Of a DNA stretch of 64,000 nt, positions 12,551 through 25,197 are shown in pieces. The stretch lies in the NCBI GenBank assembly GCA_946807835.1, contig OX327705.1, positions 18,630,501 through 18,694,500 on the forward strand. Reading direction: 5' to 3'. A program made the translations under genes and the position numbers. Origin of the DNA: Ailanthus altissimus. Its lineage: Eukaryota; Streptophyta; Magnoliopsida; Sapindales; Simaroubaceae. The notes beneath the pieces are model-generated. The model was not told the DNA's origin. It worked only from the letters and a program-made list of their open reading frames with translations, and ran no database searches. Within the stretch, counting starts at the first letter, position 1. Every line of letters begins with the position of its first letter.

Positions 12551-12643
12551 ACTTGATTTGGTAAAAAAAAAGTTTCAAATTTAAAACGGTGACTAAAAAA
12601 GTTAAGACTCCCCCTTAATTTTAGCTATTTTTAAAAAAAAATT
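12551..12643 (-). repeat. Right terminal inverted repeat of the MULE
   Basis: Contains 'actaaaaaagttaagactcc' and 'ttaattttagctattttt'. The reverse complement aligns with the left end and with the copy at 56370-56473, which retains the more canonical outer sequence gaaaatttccc. Confidence 0.6.
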
Positions 12644-12890
12644 ATATTCTTTTGATGTGATGATTAACGACGATTTCTCTCTATTTACTACAAGTACAGT
12701 GATATCATCCAAACACGTGTAAGATGATCAGTGGAGAAGTCCCATAGTAGTAGCACTTTACCATTAGCAGAAAAGATCCTGGGGAAAGTTAGAGAGAATT
12801 GTAATAGATTTGTGAATAAATAAAGTCCATGGATTTCTTGCTGTTGACTCTAAATGATTATACTACCCCTTATATCGATATTAACATTTT
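12644..12890. other. Short gene-free spacer
   Basis: Right flank of the MULE. Nothing recognisable. Confidence 0.4.
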
Positions 12891-12894
12891 ATTA

Positions 12895-13690
12895 AGGATG
12901 ACTGCAAACCGGGTTTGGGACGGATACTTTTAAACTCGTTCCGTATTTGCTTCAAAAATGAAATACCAAATTCTTTTCAAATTCGTTGTGGGTTTAGAAT
13001 TTCAATACCAAATCTGCTATAATGATTATATACACAATACCAAACCCATAATGGGTTATCCACAAATTTTAAGTGGGTTTAGTAATGAGTATATAATATT
13101 TAGCATACGTGCTAGGAGTAAATGCTAAAAGCACGCTTACTACGTGTGCTATGAGTGCACGCTAAGCGCATAACATTGCGCACCTAGCGCTTAGTACGTA
13201 TGTTAATAGGACATACTAAAGGTACAATACTTAGCATACATGGTAAGAGAGAATGTTAAAAGTACACAACATTGTGCGGCAAGTGTGCTTAATACATGTG
13301 CTAAGAGCACACGCTAAGTGCACAACATTGCATGCCTAGCGCTTAATATGCATTTTAGGAGTATATGCTAAGCTCACAACGTTGCGCACCTAGCGCTTAA
13401 TACACATATTAGAAGCTCATGTTAAGCGCGCAATATGCACTCCTAGCATGTATCCTAAGCACGCTAGGCATGCATATGTAATGTATAGCTTTATTACTCT
13501 AAAAAATTGAGAAAAAAATATAGTATTCGCAAATACCCGTTACGGGTATCTGCGAATGTTTTATCGAACCTATACCCCTCCCAAATCTGTTGTGGGTTTT
13601 AGTTTATATACCAAACTCGTACTAAGCTCGATTCAAATCTTATCAAATCCTTCCAAATATGAGAAAGTTTTAAAAAATTTATGAATTGTA
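12895..13690. mobile_element. Palindrome-rich element containing a minisatellite
   Basis: The outer parts consist of inverted words such as 'aaaccgggtttgggacgg', 'accaaacccataatgggtt' and 'aaatctgttgtgggtttt', typical of plant GGGT-type palindromic MITEs. A 33-bp palindrome centred on tacccgttacgggta (13525-13557, flanked by attcgca / tgcgaat) marks the right part. The central part is the minisatellite described separately. Clear termini and a target duplication were not found. Confidence 0.45.
13095..13470. repeat. GC-rich ~55-60 bp minisatellite
   Basis: Repeated words 'cgctaagcgc', 'acaacattgcgcacctagcg' and 'cttaatacrtatgttaggag' recur about every 55-60 bp, with roughly five or six imperfect units. 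Units contain the self-complementary words agcgct and gcgc. The array contrasts with the surrounding AT-rich DNA. No coding function is visible. Confidence 0.65.
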
Positions 13691-14027
13691 CGGATAATTT
13701 TGCCATCTTTACACTTTATTTCATGCGGTAAGTGGTAACATATGGTAAAAATGGTGTAATTTGTCACGTTTTATTTAATACACGTGGTAAGTGGTAATCT
13801 GATTCTTTTAATTAATATTGAAATTTTGAATTAAAATGTTTTTTAAAAAACAATTAGAATATGATAAATGATATTTTTTATTAAAATAATAAAAATATAT
13901 TCTTATTTTATAAAATGAAAAAAATAATAAAAATATTTATTTTATGTTTTAACAAAAGTGGAAAAATAAAACAATATCAATTTATTTTTCACATGCTTTA
14001 ATTATTTGCTTTGTACCAATCAACCAA

Positions 14028-14065
<38 letters not shown>

Positions 14066-17000
14066 GAAGAAGAAGAATCAGATTCAACATTTCTTTCATA
14101 TTCTCCAATTAATTTCTTTTTGTATATTGACATACTGAGTGTAGCTTTGTTATATACTGTAGTCATTTGCTACCAGGAAACATATTGATATTGATTTCTA
14201 TTGTCGGCAACTAAATCACTTTCACCCAACTAAACTCTACGAAAACTTGATCAAATGAGCCACACCTTTAATAATCCAGCATGCGTAATGGCCTTAGCAC
14301 ATGCCAAAATATTTCACAAGAGAACTAGACACTCATTGATGGTCACTTCCGAAAATTCTAGGGCACCAACAAAGCATGCATGTCCTTTTTTTTATTTTTC
14401 TCCAAGAACCATACCCAGTATTTAGTTAGGGTTTTGTTTTCATCTTTTTGTTTAGCAAAAGGACATGAAAGCAGCCATTGTTGAAAGAGAAAAGCACTAG
14501 GGCATGGGCATGGCATCGACATTTACAAAACTTTTCTTTTGACTCTATCTTTTTTTTTTTTTCCTAAAAGGAATATTGGCTCTTAATATCACTTTCGTTA
14601 TGTAAAAACAAAATGATCTGTTATCACACACACTTAAAATATTAACAAGAATAGCTGCATTGTAAAAAGGGCCTTGTTTCTTCCTCCATTATTGATGAAC
14701 CTTCCATGTTATTAATTTGTCTTTTAAGCATCGATCGATCAATAACTAAGAAACCTTGTTATCTCATTAGTTATTAAATATAATTAATCATATTGTAAAC
14801 CATCTCCTTCTTCATCATCAATAACTAATTGAGATTCTTTTAGGGTTATGTTTAGAAAAATTAAAAGCACTTTCAAATGATATGGGTGTAATTTTTATAT
14901 ATATTAAAAGAGTAATGAAAGAGCTTTTATGTATATGCTTTTTTAAAAGAAAAGGAGTTTTGAAAAACACCTTTTACATAAAATGATATCGAATAAAATT
15001 ACTTTTCACAAAAGTTTTCAATTAAGACAATTTTGATACATATAACATTAGAGTTAATTATGTAAATAAGTTAATTAATTATTAACCATGATAATTATTA
15101 TCGAGTTGGAGCCTTGTGTAAATAAGGACATTAATTTGTTTCGTTATCGAGTATGCTTCTTGTAAGAACAATGGAAAACATGAAAAACGAAAAGAGAAAA
15201 TGACTGAGATCATAATTTATATATATATATATATATATTATAATCATGCCGTTAATTAACAAAATCTTGTAATTAAATTAGGTCATAATATCTCTTAGTG
15301 ACCCACAATATATTCTTTTGTCTATTTTTTTGCTTTTGCCTTGTCTTTTCTCTGGCTGATGGCTGACTCTTATTTTGTTGCACGCATGCATGAACAATTT
15401 ATAATACTTTTGACTCTTGAGAGACCGAAGCCACAAAGAATTTCTTGTATCACTTTGAATTTTATACATAGTGATGTGATTGATACTATTAACTAACCCT
15501 CCATTAATAAAGTGCAATTAATAATTTATTATGTAGTTGTATGTGTTTATGTAACTTAATCTCTTTCGTAAGACAAATCTTGATGGATATATTATTTTTA
15601 TTTATTCTCCTTCTCTCTCTATAAACACTTGCTAACTGTTTGGATACTATGAAAATATATTGGGAGGGTGGAATTATCAAGGAAAGTTTTGGAAGAATAC
15701 AAAGACAATGGGGTGATGTTTTTTTAATTCTTTTCTCGTAGTACTTATAAAATAACAAATGAATACAAGAGTTTTGAAATTTATGCTAAGGTGCTTTTGG
15801 TCTGGTTCTTTGGAGAATAACTGGCTCTCTATGCAATTGTTTTTGTCTCTATATTCTATAGGTACTAGGTAAAATCGAATTTCAACAAGTTTTGGGGCTT
15901 TGCAAATTCATCGATTAAAAATAATTGGATTAAGCATTCAAAATTTGCATGTCAAACTTGTTAGCAAGATAAATCTTCCCCAGTAAGTCAATTCAAAGAG
16001 TTTTAAGTTGATTTTCTTTCTTGATTCTTAGGCATGATAAAGTTAACACTTTCGGATCACCTCATAAAAATGTTTAATCAAGTTCGCGTTATGAGATTAT
16101 TGTCAATTGTAATTATTATTTAACAAGAAATGCTAAAATACAATGTTTGTATCTATCCAAATCCAACCCATCAAGTTCTTTGTTAACTCTATTTATTCCT
16201 TTCTTTCATTAAAATACATGCTCCTGAATTCCGAGTGAATCCAGCCAAAAATTCTACGAAAAAAAGCAAAAGGAATCAAGTTATGTGCATGTATCCTCTG
16301 CCATTTTCAAGTCCATTCATCTCAGGATGGTTAATATTATGTTTAAAAATGTTGAGATTGCTTATTGTAGTGCATATTATATTTCCAACGCTAAGCAAAC
16401 AACCAATATATTGGTTTCTTCACTCAGTTTGCTCTTTTCATCAAATCCCTTGTTGCATTTCCAAGAACCCACAAAGTTAAACCTACCCTGCAATCAATTT
16501 TAATAAGAACATATAATTAAACTGCTTGCAATGGAATCCGCTTAGCCACAAAAAAAGAATACAAATTTAGGTGAAAAATGTACTTGTCCCATGAACCAAA
16601 CATGGACTCTCAGCACGATGCCAGCTAGCGTTAATTTCTATATAATTTAACTAGACTAATTATGATTCTATGATAATACAATATTGAAGTTTGATCGTTG
16701 CTAAACCAACACTATTGTCTTGTACATTCAAAACAATTTGAAGGTCCCTCAAATCTTGTACATTTATATTCGGTTGATGATTCCCATTTGATAATTTTAT
16801 AATATATGGTTTAGATATCATATATATGAAGTAGTCATTAGCTAGGTTATATTGTAAACAAGTGTAGTCACTATCATGGTAGTTAATCGATAATATCGGC
16901 CGGGTATCAAAACGGCACTAAGGTAGAATAATTTCATTATTTCAATTAATTAAACATGCATATAGGCTTTGTATGATTTGATTGGTGGACCCCGTGAATG

Positions 17001-20000
17001 ATCTTTGATTTAAACTGATTGAAGACCTACGTTTATCATTTGTGGGGTTAAAAATAAAAGCTATGTATAAGTCAGCATCAATCGCATTTTCCATCATTTA
17101 TTTGACTCGAAGTAGGTTTTGTTTACATTTCATGATTCATGCACCTCCAATTTCTACAAAATGGGGCGATTTTTAATCTATCTTTCACAATTCCTGTCGT
17201 TTAATTTACTTGATGGAAACATATATAATAAAATAATTTAACAAAAATAATGTAATTTACTAAAAGTAAGAAAGATTTTTTTTTTCTTTATATCAATTGA
17301 AAAGTCCCCAATTTATCCAAGTGATAACATATTAAAAATAGTTAACATAAATAAGTAAGTAGTGTTTCTATATGAAGTGATATTTTCACATAAAATAACA
17401 TCATTTTCAGATTGCAAATCCAACATGTCGTAATGAGTTAAAGCAAAAAAATGTTCAAAAGATATGAAAGAATCTTGGTTGTCTAGTATGAATGACTTGG
17501 GATGGGAGTGGTGCAAATGCAACTTTATCATAACCTAAGTTTGGCAAACATTAGCCATCAAAAGAATTTTAACTAACCCTCCTATCCTGTAATTGGTATT
17601 TGATATTTGATATGATTTGAAAGACACAGTAAGAGCCAAAGGGCAAAAGTATGGGCGGCCACCACTGCTCCAAAATGGAGATGGTCGCAATTTATCACAG
17701 ATCACAATTCACTAGACAAGCGTGATTTTATATCTTTTAGTGACAATGTCCGAGATTAGTTGTAATTGTCACTTTTTGTTGCCATAAAGGAACACTCATC
17801 CGCAGCCCTTTTTGAATTTTCACTAAAAAGTGTTTTCTTTAGGGCATCAAATTTTACTCCCGACTTTTGACTATATACGCTACTTTGCCCCCATCTTTAG
17901 GCAACTCCTACGCAACTTTTTTAAACTAACGAACAAATCTTACATAATAAAAACATGCTATTACAGTTGAAGGTTATTTAGGTTTAAAGAGCATATATGA
18001 TAACCAGTCTGCAATGTAGAAGAAGAAGAAGAGGAAGACAAGATAAGAATAAGTTAATGACAATGCCCATGTTCCCAAATGTAATGATAGCGCTTGCTTT
18101 CTCTTCAACAATGGAGAAAATCACACAGGCCTGTGTGAAAAGCATGCAAATCATTTTTTTTATAATTCGAGTAACGTGGGTTTAAGCGTTCAAATACCGA
18201 ATTTGTATTTGAATTTATATAATATTTAAAGTGTTATTTATAAATATTGTATAATATTGAGGTTTTTATGTCTCCTAATAACACTTTATTAATAATTTAT
18301 CACCTTAAGATATTAATGTATATGAAAAACTTTACTCACAAATAAAATAAGAATAAAAAAATCATATAAAGTAAAATAGAGATAACAATCTAATATAAAG
18401 ATACAATAAATTTATGTAATTTAACAATAAATGCCTACGTTTAGATTATAGAATCCTTACTTTTTTATTATTCAGTTTATAAAAAACTCTCAGATCATAA
18501 ATCTCTCACAAGAGATTATAAGAAATACTTAATTGTCAGAGCTCTTCAAAAGTCTATATAGCACTCTCTCGTATACTCAACAATTAAGCACTCTCTATAT
18601 AGCACTATCTTATGCACTAAGTGCTCATTGACACATCTATTATTTTTTTCGTTGATGCATTATTAATTTAATGAGTTTATAAATATTTATATAAGCTCTA
18701 AAATGTCACTAGAAACTATATTTCTAATAGGAGTACACGAGTTTATATAAATCAAAATTGACTCAAATAAATTGAAATTGACTTAAAATAGTAAATCTCT
18801 AAAAGTTGGCACTGCTGCGACTTAAAGGTAGCGCTGTAGCCCCAAGGCTTAAAAAGGCCTCTAACGTGCTTCTCAACCTCACCTCATTTTCAGTTTTTTG
18901 TTCATGTCTCTTTCTCGTATGTCCAATGCATTCTCAATCACGTGTAAACTTTTTAATGACCTTTAACTTAAGATAATACTCAAATACAATTTTAAATCAT
19001 CAAATTCAACATATAATTGTTATATTAAAAATATTATAAAACTCGTAAAATCATTAATTGATGTCGTATCAACTAAAAATACTAGTATCATCGATCAGGG
19101 TCCATTTGCACTTGCAAAACGAATTACATGCATGTATGAAGAGAATTTCAGTTCACGTACGTGAGCCAGTCAGTCAATGTTGTTTTATTTTGATGCGATA
19201 ATTAAGCTTAAATTAATGATTATAAGATTATTTCATTAGTTTAAGCAGCAGGATCATCGTCACTTTCTATGTTCAAAACCTAATTTACTCATATTCATTG
19301 CATTTCACACTTAGCTTTTCCCTTTCACCACATAGAAAATTTGACTTCTTTGCTAATTCTTACTGCCATTTTCTATGACCCTCGTGCTATATAGGGAGCA
19401 AACGCCATCATGTGAGGTGCTAGAAAATTTACCATTAATCAAACCAATAAAGGTTTTGAAGTTGAATTCAAGTAGCGTTGAATTTATAATTTTAAGAGCT
19501 TATTGGTTAGGTTTTTTTACTAGTCAATTTTTTTATAATGTTTGATTGTATTTTGAGAAAAAGTTTTAGAGATTAAGAAAATTATTTTATTTTTATTAGT
19601 TAAAATTCAAAATTTAGACTTTTAAAAGTAATTTTTTTGTAATTAAATATACCTTAATATTATTTTTTTATTTTTATAATGTAGTTTTTATAAAAATATA
19701 CTCTATTTAATTATATTTAATGTCATATTTTTTAGTTATTATCTCTATGATGTAAAATGTACTCTCCACGAAAACATATTTGAGTTGTTTTATACAAAAA
19801 TTAGATTTTTATTTATTCATATTATTTTTGGTTTACGTCCTTTTATTAATTTAGTTATAAAAAAGATTCTTTTTAAATTGTATTATAAAAATATTAACTA
19901 GATTGAAATAACTTTTTTGATTAATAATCAAATAATCATCAAATTTTTTTATTTATAAAAGCTCTATTTATTAAAATTCTAACTTCTAAAAAATCTATTA

Positions 20001-21300
20001 TCCGTAGCCTATGTCTCACTCGTGAATTTCTAAACCACACAAGTTAGAAAAAAATGCAACTAATCCCGCAATTATGCAAGAAAGAAAGAAATTTTGTTAA
20101 AGAGTCCAACCAAACAAATTCTAAAACAATGTCAATTTTTTCTTGGTTGCCCCAAAAACCATTGTAATTTTCTCTTGTTTTGTCCCAAATTGTGCTTGTC
20201 ACTTAGCATTTGAGGGAATGGACCTTGGGAAAATTGAGGCAATAATGTCTGCCTAACAATGGCAAACAAAATGCATGCAACAAAGTTAGAGAAAACATCT
20301 AAGCTATAATGTCTCACAACAATTAAAAGAAGAAAAAAAACCCAAATTCTTAGGGAAGTTAAAATGTTATAAGTAGGTTCAGTTTATGTGTCCAAAGTTA
20401 AGAAGATAACCCGGCAGCCATTATTGACCCCATTTTTATTTTATTTCTTTTATTTAGTTTTTAACAGAGAACTATTGGCATTGTAATTCATGATTGCCTT
20501 TCACATTTTAACCATTGAAAAAGGCACAAGAAACAAAATAAGAAGCAGGCCTTAGGAATAAGATGTAATATTTTACCTTTTTTCATTGCACTTGGACTCA
20601 CCAAGAGTGAAAAGATCAAAATTTCTACTCAAATTTGGTATTGAAATGACTCCGGATTTTAAACATTATATATTGTTAGAATAAGCATTGTTTTATATTA
20701 ATTTACAAGCTGAACTGAAATAATATTTTTCATAGTCTATAATAAGGATGGAATCAGAATTTAAGATGTGGAGATTAGATATTAAAATTAAAAATTATAT
20801 TATATTAGAGTTTAATCATATTGTGGTCTTAATGTCAAACTTAAAATCTTAGGAGATCAAATTATAAAAATGCTTATTTTATAGGATAAAAATTTATTAT
20901 TAAATTTAAAAAAAATTGGAGACCTATGTCTATAAAGAATAAAATATTAATGAACAGGAGTTAGATAAGTATTGTCCTCAAAATATACCTAAATCCGTTA
21001 TTATAGATCGTAGACGTGTCTTTTGCTTTTAAATCGAATCTATTGCGCTAATAAAAATTATGATTAATTCTTAGTATTATATATAAATTATTTTAAAAAT
21101 AATTTATTGAACAAAAATTTAAAAAAAAACATAATTTATTGTGTTAATAAATCAATCATACTAAATATTTTTAAATTTATATAATAATATTTATTTGGTT
21201 TTTTTCTTCTTTTTTTTCCTTTATTTTTCATATATATATATATATATATATATTAAGTTTTTATATTAGGCCCATATAAATAAGAGTGAAAGTTATATAT
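13691..21300. other. Long AT-rich stretch with no supported gene
   Basis: No ORF longer than 85 codons and no recognisable domain on either strand. Contents: (TA)n microsatellites at 14030-14063 and 15219-15239; a GAA-rich tract near 18020; a hairpin-like pair agtgacaat / attgtcact near 17740-17777; an LTR-like segment at about 18200-18900 that ends in a GC-rich patch (gcactgctgcgact, tagcgctgtagcccc). Generic MITE-like AT-rich sequence lies at 19440-20000. Unrecognised non-coding RNAs cannot be excluded. Confidence 0.4.
14030..14063. repeat. (TA)n microsatellite
   Basis: An uninterrupted run of about 17 TA units. Confidence 0.95.
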
Positions 21301-21302
21301 AT

Positions 21303-22270
21303 ACAGGGGTAGACTTGTTGCAGGGCCTAAGTAGGCCACGATCCCTTAAGCCCTACAATAGCTCTCCTTAAATTTGTTTATATATATAATTTTTTAATCT
21401 TAAATATTTATTTTAGCCTCCCAAATTTCTTTTAAATTTTGTATACTTAGTAGATTAAATTGTCAACTTAAGATAATAGTTCTTATAGCATTAAAAACTT
21501 ACTTTTTAATGCATTATTTAATGTTTAAATAATATCTCACCTTTCTCCACTTTAATATCTTTTTTTTAAATATCTTTTAATTAACAAGTGGTTTTTATTT
21601 TTATATTTTTATAACTTTATTCTCTTATCTTAATAAAAAATAATTTTATATTTATAAGTAGTTCATCTATACATCTTTTTTTAATATAAAAGAACTTTAT
21701 ATTTTTAATTCTTTTCTTACATGGAAATTATTTTTTTTTACAATTTAACTTATATAAAAAACTCATCTATTAGTGATTTTATCTTCTCTTCAAATTTGCA
21801 TAGACACTTCTTCCTAACTCAAAAACCAAAAAACTTCTTCAATAAATAATAAGTTAGAATCTTTTAAATATTTTAATAATTTTATTTATATATTAATTAT
21901 TTTTTAATATCTTACTATTATAACTTTATATGTATTTTTTTTTTAGATCTTGATCTTTGTACTTTTACTTTAAATTTATTCATTTTAAGATATAAAATTT
22001 ATTTTTACTAACAATATAATACATAATGTTTTTAGTGAGAAAACTATCTACAATTGATCAATTTTTTTAAAAAATATATTAAAAATTTTGAAATCTATAC
22101 ATCATCACCAATTCTTAAGATTATGCTAAAGTTTTCAACAATATTTTTTTAATTCATCTATTACTGATTTGGAATAAAAATATTATTTTATTTTATTAAA
22201 CTTCAAAATTTATGCTATGTTTGACCCCTTCAAAATTTATATGTTTGTGTATGTATATATATTATCAATT
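21303..22270. mobile_element. Possible hAT-like element remnant
   Basis: The left end 'caggggtagacttg' followed by 'gggcctaag...ggccacgat' resembles the CAGGGG-type termini and GGCCC-rich subterminal sequence of plant hAT elements. 'tgaccccttcaaaattta' near 22220 resembles an opposing subterminal region. No convincing right terminus, target duplication or transposase was seen. An (AT)n tract lies just outside at 21230-21253. Confidence 0.25.
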
Positions 22271-23160
22271 TCTACATAGTGTTAGAGTTGTTTGGTGGTG
22301 GGTTTGAGAGTTTAGGTATTTAGATTAGAATAAACATAATGTAATGATGATCATCATGAAAAATAGTTATGGAGCATGTTATAATAATTTTCTAGAGTAT
22401 TTAAAAAAAAATCTACTCACATCAAGACTTGGGAAATATTTAATTTATATTCTTTATAATGGTTTTTGTTTTTTTTGAAGTCTTGATGTTACATTATAGG
22501 GATGTGAATTCTCAATTCTAAAGTTTGAAAACCATATACCCATAATGTTAGAGCTCTTTTGTAATCAAAACTTTTCATCATGGGCCTTATAGTGTATTCC
22601 ATTTGAGCCCGAGCCCACCATATCCATTAATGGAAAGGCTTTGTATTTTTCATTTTTATAAGTGGTGTAAGTAATCAAGATTCAATTTTTTTTTCTTCGA
22701 TTCTTTGGATGCAATTTGTTGTCTTTTTAAGAAATCTCCCATTGTGGCCCTGCCCGAAATATTTAGGCCCATTTACACTCTTATCTTGTGTCAAATCAAT
22801 CAAATAAAACTCATTAGAGTAATACCATACTTTAAGAATTTAAGCGATGTGCAAGTGTTCATTTAGGCTATGTTTAGAAGCTTTGACTAATTGTTGAATT
22901 GGATTAAATTTTGAAACAAAAAAAAATTATCATATATTTGAAACACCGCTTAGACTTGGACTAATTAAAAATTTAGTCCTAAAATTTAATTATATGTTTA
23001 TTTATACTATAATCATCAATATTAATAAATTTTAATGAATAATTGATACGTGTTTAATAATTTTTATTTATAATACAATATAATTGAATACTTAGTAATT
23101 AATTTAATAATTTTATTTAAAATTAACTATTTATTTATTTTGAAAAAACTTTATGATTAG
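22271..23160. other. Gene-free AT-rich segment
   Basis: No coding potential and no recognised element. It flanks the 3' end of the decayed LINE (minus strand); no poly-A tail could be placed with confidence. Confidence 0.35.
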
Positions 23161-23164
23161 CTCA

Positions 23165-23640
23165 AGGAGAAGGAATCATCAATAACAACACCATTGATAT
23201 GATTTGAAACATGACCAAACTAAAGAAAATTATGATCATGACTCAACGCAAAGTGTGCTAACTCATAGGCTTCCCAATTGGTTGAACAAGGTGAAAAAAT
23301 AAATTCGCATAAAGAAAAAGATTGAGCAAGGACACCAATATCATGCAGTAAGAAACCAAGCTCCGAAACTAAAGAAGTTGCAGCTATAATTTCATTAATC
23401 AAACCTGTTGCATCAGATGCCACTACTAGATTAGAAATGGCGATGTTTCTTGCCAACTAAGGCCTCGCAAAAGGGTAAAAGCTTTTAAAATCACCACCGA
23501 TTGACAAATATCAGTTAGATGTGAAGCCGAGACCAGTACAACTCCAACATAATCCTAAATAATGACCTCAAGACTTAACTTCAAATTCTTGAAAGAAGTA
23601 CTAGCATCAGTAATAAGATTAAGCTTGATTGTGTATAAAT
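23165..23640 (-). pseudogene. RNase H-like (RVT_3) domain of the LINE
   Basis: The minus-strand frames read 'DASTSFKNLKLSLEVIIQD' and 'GVVLVSAS', corresponding to the first Asp strand of the RNase H fold (DAA...G.GvviRD..G). They continue through 'SDATGLINEII' and 'LLHDIGVLAQSFSLCEFIF' to 'NWEAYELAHFALSHDHNFLW', matching the R.aN..AH.LA.....W end of RVT_3 domains. The 78-codon open part is 23220-23456. The arrangement is that of plant LINE C-termini. Frame breaks separate the two halves. Confidence 0.65.
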
Positions 23641-24960
23641 TATTGTTAAACGTAATTACACGTTATCATACTAAATAATATAATAATAAAATTCAAGTAT
23701 AATTTTCATAAAGACTTATTTAATCTACTTCTATTAATTAAGATTGAAATTAATCCTATTTAACTTTTATCCAAACGAACTAAAAGATGAAATTTATCTA
23801 ATTAACCTAATTTTACTAAATTAAACCTAATATTAATCAAAGAATAACAAGGGTTTGAATTCACAAATTAAAAGGAATCTAAGTTTTGACTTATCCCCTA
23901 ATATTTTATTAAATTTATTAATCTTTTAGTTAATCCTTTAATAATAAATTATTAACTAGACCTTAATCTCGTTATAAGCTTTTTTCGATGGTTAAATAAC
24001 TATATTACACCCTAACAATTATTTATATATCTATGGTAATCCGAACAAAATGAAATTTATTAAGAATTAGTCAAATCATGCCATACATACTATCTACGTA
24101 TATGTCTATCTTATATGGAACTCATAATTATTATCTTATGATCATGCATCAAACTATCATAAGCTAAACATGTAAATTTCTCTTTTGAGTTCATTATAGT
24201 TCTTCAAATCAATCAATAAATTTGCCAGATATAAAGATAATATTTAATACAAGATAGAATAAATCAATTTAATCTATTGAGTTCATAAATTAAGAGAGTC
24301 AATAGAATCTAACTTTATATCATGTTCAAAAGCCTAACCTTAAATCAAAAGAATTTAGTTCATAATGAATCTATGGGTATCAAGATAAATAATTAAAGTC
24401 ATCATAAACAAGAACATAATAATAAGAGAAGATAAGAAACTAAACAAGAACACGCCCTATATTGAAACGCAAGTCTTGATCTTCAATATTAAATCTTTTA
24501 CTTTGATTTTTTGTTTTTATTTGCCTTAATTTACTTTTGATATTCTTTACTTTTGGTTTTGAAAAAGAGCATTTTTATATGCTTTCATTATCTTAAGGAC
24601 GCGGGGTTTCGAATTCAAGTCAAAATATAACTCAAGAGATAGAGTGTCTTTTGTTTCACAGGCATCAAGGTGCTAAACCCTAAAAAAGGCCGGGTGGTGG
24701 TAACTAGTTGAGCATCGTGGTGCTGGGTAGTAAGCGCTATAACATTGATGTTTCTACTTTAGGCGCCGCGACGTTCACCTATAGGCATCCCGACACTAGC
24801 CCTGTGTTGTCGGCTCCTCTATTTTTCGTCTATTTCGTGCCCGCTTTCTCTAGCAAAATCCAAATCTAATATGATAAAAAATAATAGATTATATAAACCC
24901 TATTAGAGCTTACCCAAAACTGACAAACGCTAAGTTGACAATGTTAGATTATGGTCAGCA
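23641..24960. other. Probable inserted LTR-like sequence inside the LINE
   Basis: Non-coding, AT-rich, with a GC-rich patch at 24640-24840 (gtggtgctgggtagtaagcgc and similar words). It separates the LINE linker (about 24990-25190) from the RNase H domain (below 23640), so it is best explained as a later insertion. TG...CA-like ends can be found (about 23630 and 24940), but a target duplication was not confirmed. Confidence 0.4.
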
Positions 24961-25197
24961 ATAGTTGTTGATTGGCCAACTTCTGAAGGATAGGTAGTTT
25001 GTAAATCTTCTATGTAACACTTGGCCTAATTAATGGCCTTGACATATTGAATATGCTTATGCTTTTATATTAGTTTGATTTCTTAAAACCCAAAGTCTTT
25101 ATAATTTGATTGCTAAAAGCAGAAAATAATCTGCACTCAACTGATCCATACAATCAATGAAAAAATTCATTAAAGAAGAGCCATAGGTAAGGTGTAT

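Larger units (their letters stand above)
7257..12643. mobile_element. Decayed MULE (Mutator-like element), ~5.4 kb
   Basis: The left end starts gggaaatttttgaaaata and the right end, read in reverse complement, starts aatttttttttaaaaatagc. About 90 bp of the two ends align as inverted repeats through the word 'aaaattaagg...ttttttag...ttttaaa'. The candidate 9-bp target sites are acgttctta (7248-7256) and atattcttt (12644-12652), which match at only six of nine positions, as expected of an old insertion. Inside lie a mudrA-like transposase pseudogene on + and a convergent DUF1985-like pseudogene on -. That pairing is known from MULEs that carry ULP-like genes (Kaonashi type in Arabidopsis). The assignment to that subtype is inference. 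Confidence 0.65.

Noticed and set aside
12065..12564. Three ORFs of 64-66 codons near the right MULE end
   Set aside because: Low-complexity, overlapping on opposite strands, within or next to the terminal region of the element.
16235..16503. Two overlapping plus-strand ORFs of 72-81 codons
   Set aside because: Different frames of the same AT-rich DNA with no domain in either.
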